From Serratia nevei (GTDB lineage Bacteria > Pseudomonadota > Gammaproteobacteria > Enterobacterales > Enterobacteriaceae): a DNA stretch of 64,000 bases. The DNA lies in assembly GCF_024160145.1 (NCBI RefSeq), contig NZ_JAMYWQ010000004.1, forward strand, positions 1 to 64,000, read 5' to 3'. A program made the position numbers and the translations under genes. Each line of letters begins with the position of its first letter. Position 1 is the first letter of the stretch. The notes below the pieces were generated by a model. It ran no database searches and was not told where the DNA came from. It saw only the letters and a program-made list of their open reading frames with translations. Shown here piece after piece: positions 1-6,362 of the stretch.

Positions 1-29
1 ACAGGGAGCAAAGGTTAGCATTCATAGTG

Positions 30-93
30 ACGGCAGTTTTGAAGGTTTAGGGTGTGTTTTGGCGAATACAAACCTAAACGTTCTGACTGCCGT
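30..93. repeat. Imperfect inverted repeat left of the IS
   Basis: ACGGCAG (30-36) pairs with CTGCCGT (87-93) and GTTTAGG (45-51) pairs with CCTAAAC (73-79), giving a two-part stem with an internal loop. On the + strand the distal arm runs into TTTTC, so it could end transcription of a gene lying left of the window. No coding region is visible in 1-126. Confidence 0.4.
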
Positions 94-133
94 TTTCTAT
101 TGGTTCACGCTAAGACGCGATGAACCTAATGAG

Positions 134-145
134 ATGGTCACCCCC
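134..145 (+). repeat. IS left subterminal inverted repeat
   Basis: ATGGTCACCCCC, an exact reverse complement of 1461-1472. Its last C is also the first base of the left-end hairpin. Confidence 0.85.
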
Positions 146-178
146 ACCCTGTGAGCGGTACGCTGGCAGGGTGTTTTT
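145..178 (+). terminator. Hairpin with U-run in the IS left end
   Basis: CACCCTG (145-151) pairs with CAGGGTG (167-173), followed by five T. This terminator-like hairpin lies between the left repeat and the transposase ribosome binding site. It would shield the transposase from transcripts entering from outside. Confidence 0.55.
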
Positions 179-197
179 CTTTCCGGAGGGGATCATC

Positions 198-1202
198 ATG
201 CAAAATATCACGCTCATCGGCATCGACCTCGGCAAGCATACTTTTCATGTCCACGCTCAGGATAAAAACGGGCATGCCTTGTTGCGCAAGAAGTTTTCCC
301 GTACTCAGCTCACCGCTTTTCTTTCCACCTGCAGCGCGGCTACCGTTGTCATGGAGTCCTGCGCCGGCGCTCACTTCATGGCGCGCCATATCTCGCAGCT
401 CGGCCATCAGGTCAAGCTCATCTCACCCCAGTTTGTTCGGCCATTCGTCAAAAGCAACAAAAACGACTTCATTGACGCTGAAGCCATCTGCGAAGCCGCC
501 TCACGCCCTTCCATGCGCTTCGTGACGCCGAGAACCGAAGACCAGCAGGCAATGGCGGCGCTGCATCGTGTCCGGGATGCGCTCGTCAGGGAGCGGGTCA
601 AAACCACCAACCAGATGCACGCCTTTCTGCTGGAGTTTGGTATCAGTATGCCACGTGGTATAGCCGTTATCCGACGCCTGGCCGCCGTGCTTGAAGAGCA
701 TCCGTTGCCGCCGTATTTAACCCGGCTGCTGCTGCAGCTCCGTCAACATTACGTCTATCTCAGCGAACAGATTGAGGGACTCGAACAAGAGTTAAAAACG
801 CATATGGCGAATGACGACACCGCGCAGCGCCTGCTGAGCATTCCCGGCGTCGGCATGATAACCGCCAGCCTGTTAGCCACGAAGTTGGGCGATGGGAAAA
901 ACTATGCCGGCAGCCGGGACTTCGCGGCCTCGACGGGGCTGGTGCCGCGGCAATACAGCACCGGCGGGAAAAACACGTTGATGGGCATCAGCAAGCGGGG
1001 AGATAAAAATTTGCGGCGTCTGCTGGTGCAATGTGCCCGGTCCTTTATGCAGCAGATGGAACATAACCCAGGGCGTCTGGCTGAGTGGGTGAAGGTTCAG
1101 TTGACGCGGCATCACTCGAACGTGGTGGCCTGTGGACTGGCCAATAAACTGGCCAGGATAGCTTGGGCGATCACGGCGAATCGGACCGTGTTTAGCCAAT
1201 AA
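198..1202 (+). CDS. IS110-family (IS1111 group) DEDD transposase
   Basis: This 334-residue protein is a recombinase that catalyses site-specific insertion and excision of the element with an RNA guide. The N-terminal RuvC-like fold shows the DEDD set at Asp10 (IGIDLGKHTF), Glu53 (VVMESCAG), Asp90 and Asp93 (KNDFIDAEAI). The C-terminal Transposase_20 domain (about 212-300) has LLSIPGVG and the conserved Ser245 in AASTGLVP. It closely resembles what I recall of the IS4321/IS5075 transposase. The ATG at 198 was chosen over upstream options because GGAGGGG lies seven bases before it and the protein then begins at the usual MxNIxLIGID. No frameshift or missing catalytic residue is visible, so it looks functional. 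Confidence 0.93.
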   Translation: MQNITLIGIDLGKHTFHVHAQDKNGHALLRKKFSRTQLTAFLSTCSAATVVMESCAGAHFMARHISQLGHQVKLISPQFVRPFVKSNKNDFIDAEAICEAASRPSMRFVTPRTEDQQAMAALHRVRDALVRERVKTTNQMHAFLLEFGISMPRGIAVIRRLAAVLEEHPLPPYLTRLLLQLRQHYVYLSEQIEGLEQELKTHMANDDTAQRLLSIPGVGMITASLLATKLGDGKNYAGSRDFAASTGLVPRQYSTGGKNTLMGISKRGDKNLRRLLVQCARSFMQQMEHNPGRLAEWVKVQLTRHHSNVVACGLANKLARIAWAITANRTVFSQ

Positions 1203-1460
1203 AAAGCGCTGGCAGTTAGAGCTGTCAGCGCTTTGGATACCCAGTTACGATCTGGTTTTGCGACGACTGATTATGATGACATGAACGGCACAGCGACCTG
1301 CTGATGAACCTGACATAAAAAATGGCTCTTTGAAGCCGAGAACCTTTTCAGGTTCAGCAGGTGCGGACTTCATCGTGGCGCGGGTAACGCAGTGTTACCC
1401 ATCAGACGCCGTATAGATTTAAGCAAGCCCATCATAAATCAAAATCGGTGTTGCAAAAAC
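1203..1460 (+). ncRNA. Candidate bridge/seeker RNA region of the IS right end
   Basis: The region between the transposase stop and the right repeat has no reading frame but several strong foldings. Stem 1203-1215/1222-1234 has one G-T pair. A long stem pairs ACCTGCTG (1296-1303) with CAGCAGGT (1355-1362) and GAACCTGA (1306-1313) with TCAGGTTC (1348-1355). GGGTAAC/GTTACCC pairs at 1382-1400. IS1111-type elements encode their guide RNA downstream of the transposase. GATGAACCT (1303-1311) is identical to the left flank at 119-127, and CATAAAAAA (1314-1322) is complementary to 1477-1485 of the right flank. Exact RNA ends cannot be read from sequence; I could not assign the donor-recognition segments. 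Confidence 0.6.
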
Positions 1461-1472
1461 GGGGGTGACCAT
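1461..1472 (-). repeat. IS right subterminal inverted repeat
   Basis: GGGGGTGACCAT, the exact reverse complement of 134-145. Confidence 0.85.
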
Positions 1473-1536
1473 AGATTTTTTTATGGCGAGAAAGTATCTG
1501 CAAGCCGTCCCCCGCCGGCGGGCGGAGGACAGAAGG

Positions 1537-2415
1537 TTACTTCATGCTGCTCAGCAGCGCGTCGACATTGTGTTTGAACGCCTGCTCATAGGTGGCCGCC
1601 GGGCCGCCCGCACGGGAGAGCGCCTCAGGATACAGCTCCCCCCCCGCTCTGGCGCCGGTGGCGGCGGCAATCTGTTTCACCAGCCGCGGATCGGTCTGAT
1701 TTTCGATAAAGTAAGCGTTAACCTTCTCTTGTTTGATCTGCTTGATCAGGCTCGCCACATCGCTGGCGCTGGCTTCCGCCTCGGTGGAAAATCCGACCGG
1801 CGCGAGGAAGGTAACGCCATACTCTTGCCCAAAGTAGCCAAACGCATCGTGGCTGGTCAGCACCTTACGTTTCTGTGGCGGCACGGCGGCGAACCGGGTT
1901 TTGGCCCACAGATCCAGCTTTTGCAGTTGCTGAATGTATTCGGCCCCGCGCTGGCGGAAATAGTTGGCATCCTCGGGATCGGCGGCGATCAGGGCGTTCA
2001 TCACGTTGGTGGCGTACTGCACGCCGTTTTTCATGCTGTTCCAGGCGTGGGGATCGGTAATCGGTTTACCGTCCTCTTCCATCTGGCGGGTGCTGATGCC
2101 CTGTGAAGCGGTGATCACCTGCCCTTTATAACCCGAAGCGCCGACCAGGCGATCAATCCACCCTTCCAGCCCCAGGCCGCTGACGAACACCACGTCGGCC
2201 TGAGCCAGCTTTTTGCCGTCCTGCGGCGAAGGCTCGAAGCTATGCGGATCGCCGTCCGGCCCCACCAGCGTGCTGACCTTGACGTGCTCGCCCCCCACCT
2301 GCTTGACGATATCGCCCAGAATGGAAAAGCTGGCGACGGCGTCGACGGTCTTCGCCATCGCCCATGGGCTGGCCAGCAGAGCAGCAACCGCCAGCGATAT
2401 AGGTAAACGTTTCAT
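1537..2415 (-). CDS. Zinc/metal ABC transporter periplasmic substrate-binding protein (ZnuA/cluster A-I family)
   Basis: A 292-residue periplasmic protein that captures a divalent metal, probably Zn2+, for the permease encoded just upstream. Residues 1-21 form a Sec signal peptide ending SPWAMA. Three His typical of the metal site are at 58 (GDPHSFEP), 123 (DPHAWNS) and 189 (TSHDAFGYF), with an acidic stretch at ENQTDP near 238-243. The His-rich loop of true ZnuA is absent, so this is a second type of zinc/manganese binder rather than the main ZnuA. The start was set at 2415 because the signal peptide begins there. It is the last gene of a Zur-box operon and the IS lies 61 bases beyond its stop. 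Mn2+ remains possible from the family alone. Confidence 0.88.
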   Translation of the reverse strand: MKRLPISLAVAALLASPWAMAKTVDAVASFSILGDIVKQVGGEHVKVSTLVGPDGDPHSFEPSPQDGKKLAQADVVFVSGLGLEGWIDRLVGASGYKGQVITASQGISTRQMEEDGKPITDPHAWNSMKNGVQYATNVMNALIAADPEDANYFRQRGAEYIQQLQKLDLWAKTRFAAVPPQKRKVLTSHDAFGYFGQEYGVTFLAPVGFSTEAEASASDVASLIKQIKQEKVNAYFIENQTDPRLVKQIAAATGARAGGELYPEALSRAGGPAATYEQAFKHNVDALLSSMK

Positions 2416-2440
2416 ACTTTCTCCTTGCAAATGGCACTTC

Positions 2441-3298
2441 TCAACGGCGCGCGAAGGCGTAAATACCGCCGCGCGTTCCAAACAGGATCGAGACGAAAAA
2501 GATGACGCTGGCGCTGAGCACGATCGCCGGGCCGGCGGGCAGCGAAGCGTAATAGGACCACACCAGGCCAATCAGGCTGGAAAGCGCGCCGATGCCCATC
2601 GCCACCGCCAGGGTCTGCGGCAGATTGCGCGCCCAGAAGCGCGCGCTGGCGGCGGGCAACATCATCAGCCCCACCGACATCAGGGTGCCGAGGATCTGGA
2701 ATCCCGCCACCAGATTGACCACCACCAGCGCCAAAAACAGGCCGTGGATCAACGCCAACCGGCGCGGCGCATTGACGCGCAGGAATGTGACGTCAAACGA
2801 TTCGATCACCAGCGCGCGGTACAGCGCCGCCAGCGCCAGCAGCGAAACCGAGGCGATCGCACCGACCATCAGCATCGCCTGTGCATCCACCGCCAGAATC
2901 GAACCGAACAGCACGTGCAGCAGATCCACGCTGGAACCGCGCAGCGAGACCAGCGTGACCCCCAGCGCCAGCGACCCCAGATAGAACCCGGCGAAGCTGG
3001 CATCTTCTTTCAGCGGCGTGCGGCGGCTCACCAGGCCGGACAGCATCGCCACCGCCAGACCGGCGATAAAGCCGCCCACGCCCATCGCCACCAACGACAT
3101 GCCGGAGATCAGGTAGCCGATCGCCGCGCCGGGCAACACCGCGTGGGACAACGCATCCCCCACCAGACTCATGCGGCGCAGCAGCAAAAACACGCCCAAT
3201 GGGGCAGCGCTGAGAGACAGCGCCAGGCATGCCATCAGCGCCCGGCGCATAAAACCGAAAGAGAGGAAAGGATCGATAAGCCCATGCCACAGCATCAT
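2441..3298 (-). CDS. Metal ABC transporter permease (ZnuB/ABC-3 family)
   Basis: This 285-residue inner-membrane protein has about eight hydrophobic segments and would form the channel of the metal importer as a homodimer. The family signature near residue 40 is visible (LLRRMSLVGDALSHAVLPG), with the GTLMSVGLMMLPAA segment towards the C-terminus. The ATG at 3298 overlaps the ATPase stop codon (3295-3298), so the two are translationally coupled. The stop at 2443-2441 lies 25 bases from the start of the binding-protein gene. Length is normal for the family. Confidence 0.92.
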   Translation of the reverse strand: MMLWHGLIDPFLSFGFMRRALMACLALSLSAAPLGVFLLLRRMSLVGDALSHAVLPGAAIGYLISGMSLVAMGVGGFIAGLAVAMLSGLVSRRTPLKEDASFAGFYLGSLALGVTLVSLRGSSVDLLHVLFGSILAVDAQAMLMVGAIASVSLLALAALYRALVIESFDVTFLRVNAPRRLALIHGLFLALVVVNLVAGFQILGTLMSVGLMMLPAASARFWARNLPQTLAVAMGIGALSSLIGLVWSYYASLPAGPAIVLSASVIFFVSILFGTRGGIYAFARR

Positions 3299-4008
3299 GG
3301 CGCCACCGCCCGCAGATCCGGCTGCCGTTCGGCGGCGTGATACCTCGGCATCTGTTCCAGCACCCGCTCGGCTGCGCCCCAGTGACACGCCTGCGGGGTC
3401 AGCAACAGCGCCTGTGGAAAATGCTCGGCGACCATCGACATATCGTGCAGGACGGCGATCACCGTCCTCCCCTGCCAATGCAGTTGCGCAATCGCCTGCA
3501 GCAGGATCTGTGTGGTGGCGCTGTCGATGCCGGTGAAGGGCTCATCCAGCAGGATCAGCGGTGCCTGTTGAACCAGCAGGCGCGCAAACAGCACCCGCTG
3601 CAGTTGGCCGCCGGACAGCTCACCTACCGGGCTGCGCGCCAGCGCGCTCATGCCGACGCTCGCCAACGCCTCATTGACCTGGCTCGCCGCACGCTTGTTC
3701 ATGCCGCCGAACATGCCGCTTCGCGGCCAACAGCCCATCGCCACCAGATCGCTCACGGCGATCGGGAACTGCCGATCCAGCTCCGCCTGCTGCGGCAAAT
3801 AAGCCCTGCGCGGCGGCCTTCCACCGCTAAAATTCAGGCTACCGCCCAGCGGCGACAACAAACCGGCGAGGGTTTTCAGCAGCGTCGACTTCCCTGCCCC
3901 GTTGACGCCCACCACTGCGGTTAACGATCCGGCGGTAAACTGCCCGCTCAGCGGCGGGAAAAGCGGCGTGGTGCCATAGCCTATCGCCAGTTGGCGTAAC
4001 GTGATCAT
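3295..4008 (-). CDS. Metal ABC transporter ATP-binding protein (ZnuC-like)
   Basis: A 237-residue ABC ATPase that drives metal import. Walker A is GVNGAGKS at 34-41, the signature LSGGQLQRV starts at 131, and Walker B is LILLDEP at 151-157. The ATG at 4008 starts at MITLRQL, where ABC domains normally begin, and overlaps in ATGA fashion with a small upstream reading frame. There is no strong ribosome binding site before it, which suits coupling to that frame. With the permease and binding protein it makes a complete importer. The Zur-box match at 4169-4190 is in the promoter position. Confidence 0.92.
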   Translation of the reverse strand: MITLRQLAIGYGTTPLFPPLSGQFTAGSLTAVVGVNGAGKSTLLKTLAGLLSPLGGSLNFSGGRPPRRAYLPQQAELDRQFPIAVSDLVAMGCWPRSGMFGGMNKRAASQVNEALASVGMSALARSPVGELSGGQLQRVLFARLLVQQAPLILLDEPFTGIDSATTQILLQAIAQLHWQGRTVIAVLHDMSMVAEHFPQALLLTPQACHWGAAERVLEQMPRYHAAERQPDLRAVAP

Positions 4009-4145
4009 GGCAGCAGCACCGCCCAAAAGATGCCAAGCCACAGCAGCGCCAGCAGCACAACGGCACCCGCACAGCGCACGGCGGCGGAGGTGGTAAACAA
4101 CGAGTTCAGCGACGACGCAGCGTCATGTAGCGAAGAGGGAGTCAA
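4005..4145 (-). CDS. Possible small single-span membrane protein ahead of the zinc ABC operon
   Basis: An open frame of 46 codons from a TTG at 4145 (another in-frame TTG is at 4157) ends in a TGA that overlaps the ATPase ATG. The predicted product has a polar N-terminal half and one strong hydrophobic stretch near the C-terminus (AVVLLALLWLGIFWAVLLP). Its position between the Zur box and the ATPase and the ATGA overlap favour a real leader gene. Against it are the lack of an ATG and of a clear ribosome binding site. I know no family for it. It could be a transporter accessory peptide or only a chance frame. Confidence 0.35.
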   Translation of the reverse strand: MTPSSLHDAASSLNSLFTTSAAVRCAGAVVLLALLWLGIFWAVLLP

Positions 4146-4168
4146 TGTCGTGACCAACGTAGCGGATT

Positions 4169-4190
4169 AATAGTTACAATATAACATCAC
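4169..4190 (-). promoter_or_regulatory. Zur box upstream of the metal ABC operon
   Basis: Read on the minus strand the site is GTGATGTTATATTGTAACTA, with the near-palindromic core GTTATATTGTAAC. It fits the enterobacterial Zur operator, recalled as a GTTATA-AT-TATAAC type palindrome. It lies about 160 bases before the ATPase start and 25 before the possible leader peptide. Zinc-bound Zur would repress the operon, so it should be on when zinc is scarce. Confidence 0.7.
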
Positions 4191-4382
4191 ACTCATAACC
4201 TCGCCTCAAGCTCTGCCGTACCAATTAATGCAACGGAACGTAACAGCCCCTCGACACACAGGCTTCCCCCGTTAGGCGGAAATGTTGGCTTAAGGTAAAA
4301 AACAGCGGTAAATCGAAAATCTTACCGACGAGAGCGGAAAAGGAGTAAGATAAGCGGAGAACATTGTTGTTGGCCGAGATGA

Positions 4383-4736
4383 ATGCTTGTTACCCTTGCC
4401 TGTGACCTGGAAGTCAACGCACTTTCTGTTAAAAAATTAAAGAAAGTGATTAATGACAATATTGCCGAGTTAGTGCCGGCGCTGACCAGCGGACTCAGCT
4501 TTTATTCCGAGAGCGCACGTTACGCTGAAGATTCATTAGAAATACTTGATATAGTGCCGCAAAGTGACGGCGGTTATTCAATGCGTTATCGCTATAAGTG
4601 GGGCATTTTTAATGCCTGCCTGGATATCAACAGCGAAGATACCCTCAACGACAGCGTCCGCTTTCGAGTGACGGCGCAGGGTTTAATCTTCGACATCATT
4701 GATAACTCACGTCCATCAACTGCGGATGAATTGTAA
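4383..4736 (+). CDS. Hypothetical protein, 117 residues
   Basis: I do not recognise this protein. It is acidic, has no signal peptide or membrane span, and is predicted to be mixed alpha/beta: a helical start (SVKKLKKVINDNIAEL), then alternating strands around GGYSMRYRYKWGIFNACLDI. An in-frame stop lies immediately before the ATG, so the start cannot be further upstream. The ribosome binding site is weak (GAG four bases before). It stands alone between the divergent Zur-controlled operon and tomB, with 158 bases to the latter. Its moderate AT content matches tomB and hha, which favours a native gene. Confidence 0.65.
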   Translation: MLVTLACDLEVNALSVKKLKKVINDNIAELVPALTSGLSFYSESARYAEDSLEILDIVPQSDGGYSMRYRYKWGIFNACLDINSEDTLNDSVRFRVTAQGLIFDIIDNSRPSTADEL

Positions 4737-4894
4737 GTTTACGTAATAACTGCAGGCCAAACGCGAAAAAATGATTTATATTCATTTTACGGGAAGTTTA
4801 TTTAACCACCGTTAAGCTGCCTCCGTTCATGATGTAAATCAGCTTACTCACTTAGTGTTATCACACCGCAATTAAGACTTACGGAGGGGATGAT

Positions 4895-5263
4895 ATGGAT
4901 GAGTATTCGCCTAAGCGACACGACATTGCTCAGCTCAAATTCTTGTGCGAAAATTTGTATGATGAAGGTATCGCAACCCTGGGGGACAGCCACCACGGGT
5001 GGGTTAACGATCCGACCTCCGCCGTCAACCTGCAGCTTAATGAGTTGATCGAACATATCGCTTCGTTTGTGATGAGTTATAAAATTAAATACATGGACGA
5101 ATCCGACCTGTCGGAGTTAGTCGAAGAATATCTCGACGATACCTATACGCTGTTCAGCAGCTACGGTATCAATGATTCCGACCTGCGCCGCTGGCAAAAA
5201 ACCAAGGCGAGATTATTCAGAATGTTCTCAGGAGAGGACATCTGTACGACAATGAAAACTTAG
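4895..5263 (+). CDS. tomB: Hha toxicity modulator TomB
   Basis: This 122-residue cytoplasmic protein is the antidote-like partner of Hha and modulates Hha effects and biofilm formation. It matches E. coli TomB (YbaJ) strongly: MDEYSPKRHDIAQLKFLCE at the start, HGWVNDPTSA and NLQLNELIEHIA in the middle, and EYLDDTYTLFSSYGIN near the end. Length is typical. AGGGGATGAT supplies a ribosome binding site before the ATG. hha follows 49 bases downstream on the same strand, as in E. coli, so the two form an operon. Confidence 0.97.
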   Translation: MDEYSPKRHDIAQLKFLCENLYDEGIATLGDSHHGWVNDPTSAVNLQLNELIEHIASFVMSYKIKYMDESDLSELVEEYLDDTYTLFSSYGINDSDLRRWQKTKARLFRMFSGEDICTTMKT

Positions 5264-5312
5264 GGGATAATTATTCCCGAGCTATTTATGGTTATTAAAC
5301 TAAAAGGCCACC

Positions 5313-5516
5313 ATGACTAAAACCGACTATCTGATGCGTTTACGTAAATGCACCACGATTGATACTCTCGAACGTGTTATTGAGAAAAATAAGTACGAGC
5401 TTTCCGATGATGAACTGGAGCTGTTTTACTCAGCCGCCGATCACCGTCTGGCGGAGCTCACCATGAACAAGCTGTATGACAAAATTCCCACCTCCGTTTG
5501 GAAATATGTCCGATAA
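5313..5516 (+). CDS. hha: Haemolysin expression modulator Hha
   Basis: A 67-residue partner of the nucleoid protein H-NS that helps silence horizontally acquired, AT-rich genes. The whole sequence matches Hha/YmoA, including [13 protein letters not shown] at the start and the closing [19 protein letters not shown]. It lies downstream of tomB in one operon. It is the last backbone gene before the accessory secretion block that begins at 5792 on the other strand. Confidence 0.98.
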   Translation: MTKTDYLMRLRKCTTIDTLERVIEKNKYELSDDELELFYSAADHRLAELTMNKLYDKIPTSVWKYVR

Positions 5517-5534
5517 TCAGCCCCCAACGCGTTG

Positions 5535-5554
5535 AGCCGATGATTTTATCGGCT
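5535..5554 (+). terminator. Weak hairpin after hha
   Basis: AGCCGAT (5535-5541) pairs with ATCGGCT (5548-5554) around a six-base loop, followed by TCAATG. It is 18 bases past the hha stop. The U-run is poor, so it is a modest terminator at best. Confidence 0.4.
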
Positions 5555-5791
5555 TCAATGTTCACACTGAATACGTATTTTTCCTATTGACAACGAAATG
5601 TTAATTACGTTCGTTTTTGTGGTTAATAATAAACAGCAACAATTCTCTGTTCGTGCCCGGGGTATAACGCGTTATGACGCTTGCGCCACCGCGTTTATAC
5701 GCTGAACGGCGCAGCGGTCATGTGCCAATAAAAGCCGAACGACCAGCGCCGCCGCACTGCCTCGCCGGGCGGCGTGATCGCCCCGCAAAAA

Positions 5792-6310
5792 TCAGAGCAT
5801 GCGGCGCAAAATCGCCTGCCGGGCGAAGCAGTGGTGTTTAATCACCGCCGCTATGTGCAGTACGATCATGGCCGAGAGTGCGATGCATGAATAACGGTGC
5901 ACGGCAAAAAAGAAACGGTTGACCTCAAGATTCGCGATCGGGCGTGGGAAGTCAACCACGCCGAATACGGCGAAGCCGTGTTCCAGCATGAGGAATCCGC
6001 TGAGCAACACCACGAAAATCAGCAGGTAGAATATTTCGTGCAGCAAATGCACCAATCCCTTCTCGTGCCCTTGCAACATATCGCCATAGGGCACCTTCGG
6101 CCGGAAAAAGCGCCAGATAAAGCGCGCCGCCATCAGCGGTGTCAGCACCAAGGCCAACGACATATTGGTCACGGAGAAAAAAGCGAAGATGCGCGCATCC
6201 GTCATAAAATGCAGCGAATAACCAACGATCATCACGTAGATCATGACCGCGGCAATGCCCCAATGCAGTAACCGACTGAAAAGATCGTAACGGGCAGGTT
6301 CGTGTGACAT
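5792..6310 (-). CDS. Cytochrome b561 family protein
   Basis: A 172-residue inner-membrane dihaem cytochrome with four predicted spans that moves electrons between quinols and periplasmic acceptors in this family. Haem-ligand histidines are visible in LLHWGIAAVM near residue 17, HEIFYLLIF, VHRYSC and LHIAAVIKHH. Length is typical of CybB-like proteins. The gene lies 52 bases downstream of the LPMO gene on the same strand with no terminator between, so the two are probably co-transcribed. A role in feeding electrons to the copper LPMO is an attractive inference but is not shown by the sequence. Confidence 0.9.
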   Translation of the reverse strand: MSHEPARYDLFSRLLHWGIAAVMIYVMIVGYSLHFMTDARIFAFFSVTNMSLALVLTPLMAARFIWRFFRPKVPYGDMLQGHEKGLVHLLHEIFYLLIFVVLLSGFLMLEHGFAVFGVVDFPRPIANLEVNRFFFAVHRYSCIALSAMIVLHIAAVIKHHCFARQAILRRML

Positions 6311-6362
6311 ACAACTCCTTGAAAAGCGGCCATCGCTGGCCGCTTGGCTATCCGATTTACGC

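Larger units (their letters stand above)
127..1475 (+). mobile_element. IS110-family insertion sequence, IS1111 group (IS4321/IS5075-like)
   Basis: The element holds one DEDD transposase gene and a perfect 12-base subterminal inverted repeat: ATGGTCACCCCC at 134-145 and its reverse complement at 1461-1472. IS1111-group elements carry such repeats inside the tips rather than at them and make no target duplication. The outer limits are set by analogy with the short tails (about 7 and 3 bases) remembered for IS4321/IS5075, so they may be off by a base or two. About 260 bases of non-coding right end follow the transposase, as is usual for IS1111 and unlike classical IS110, where the long non-coding end is on the left. 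The gene is intact, so the copy may be active. It sits 61 bases beyond the end of the zinc-transporter operon. Confidence 0.85.

Noticed and set aside
30-93. Hairpin left of the IS considered as an integron attC site
   Set aside because: The paired ends do not fit the RYYYAAC/GTTRRRY rule of attC sites; a terminator or plain inverted repeat is simpler.
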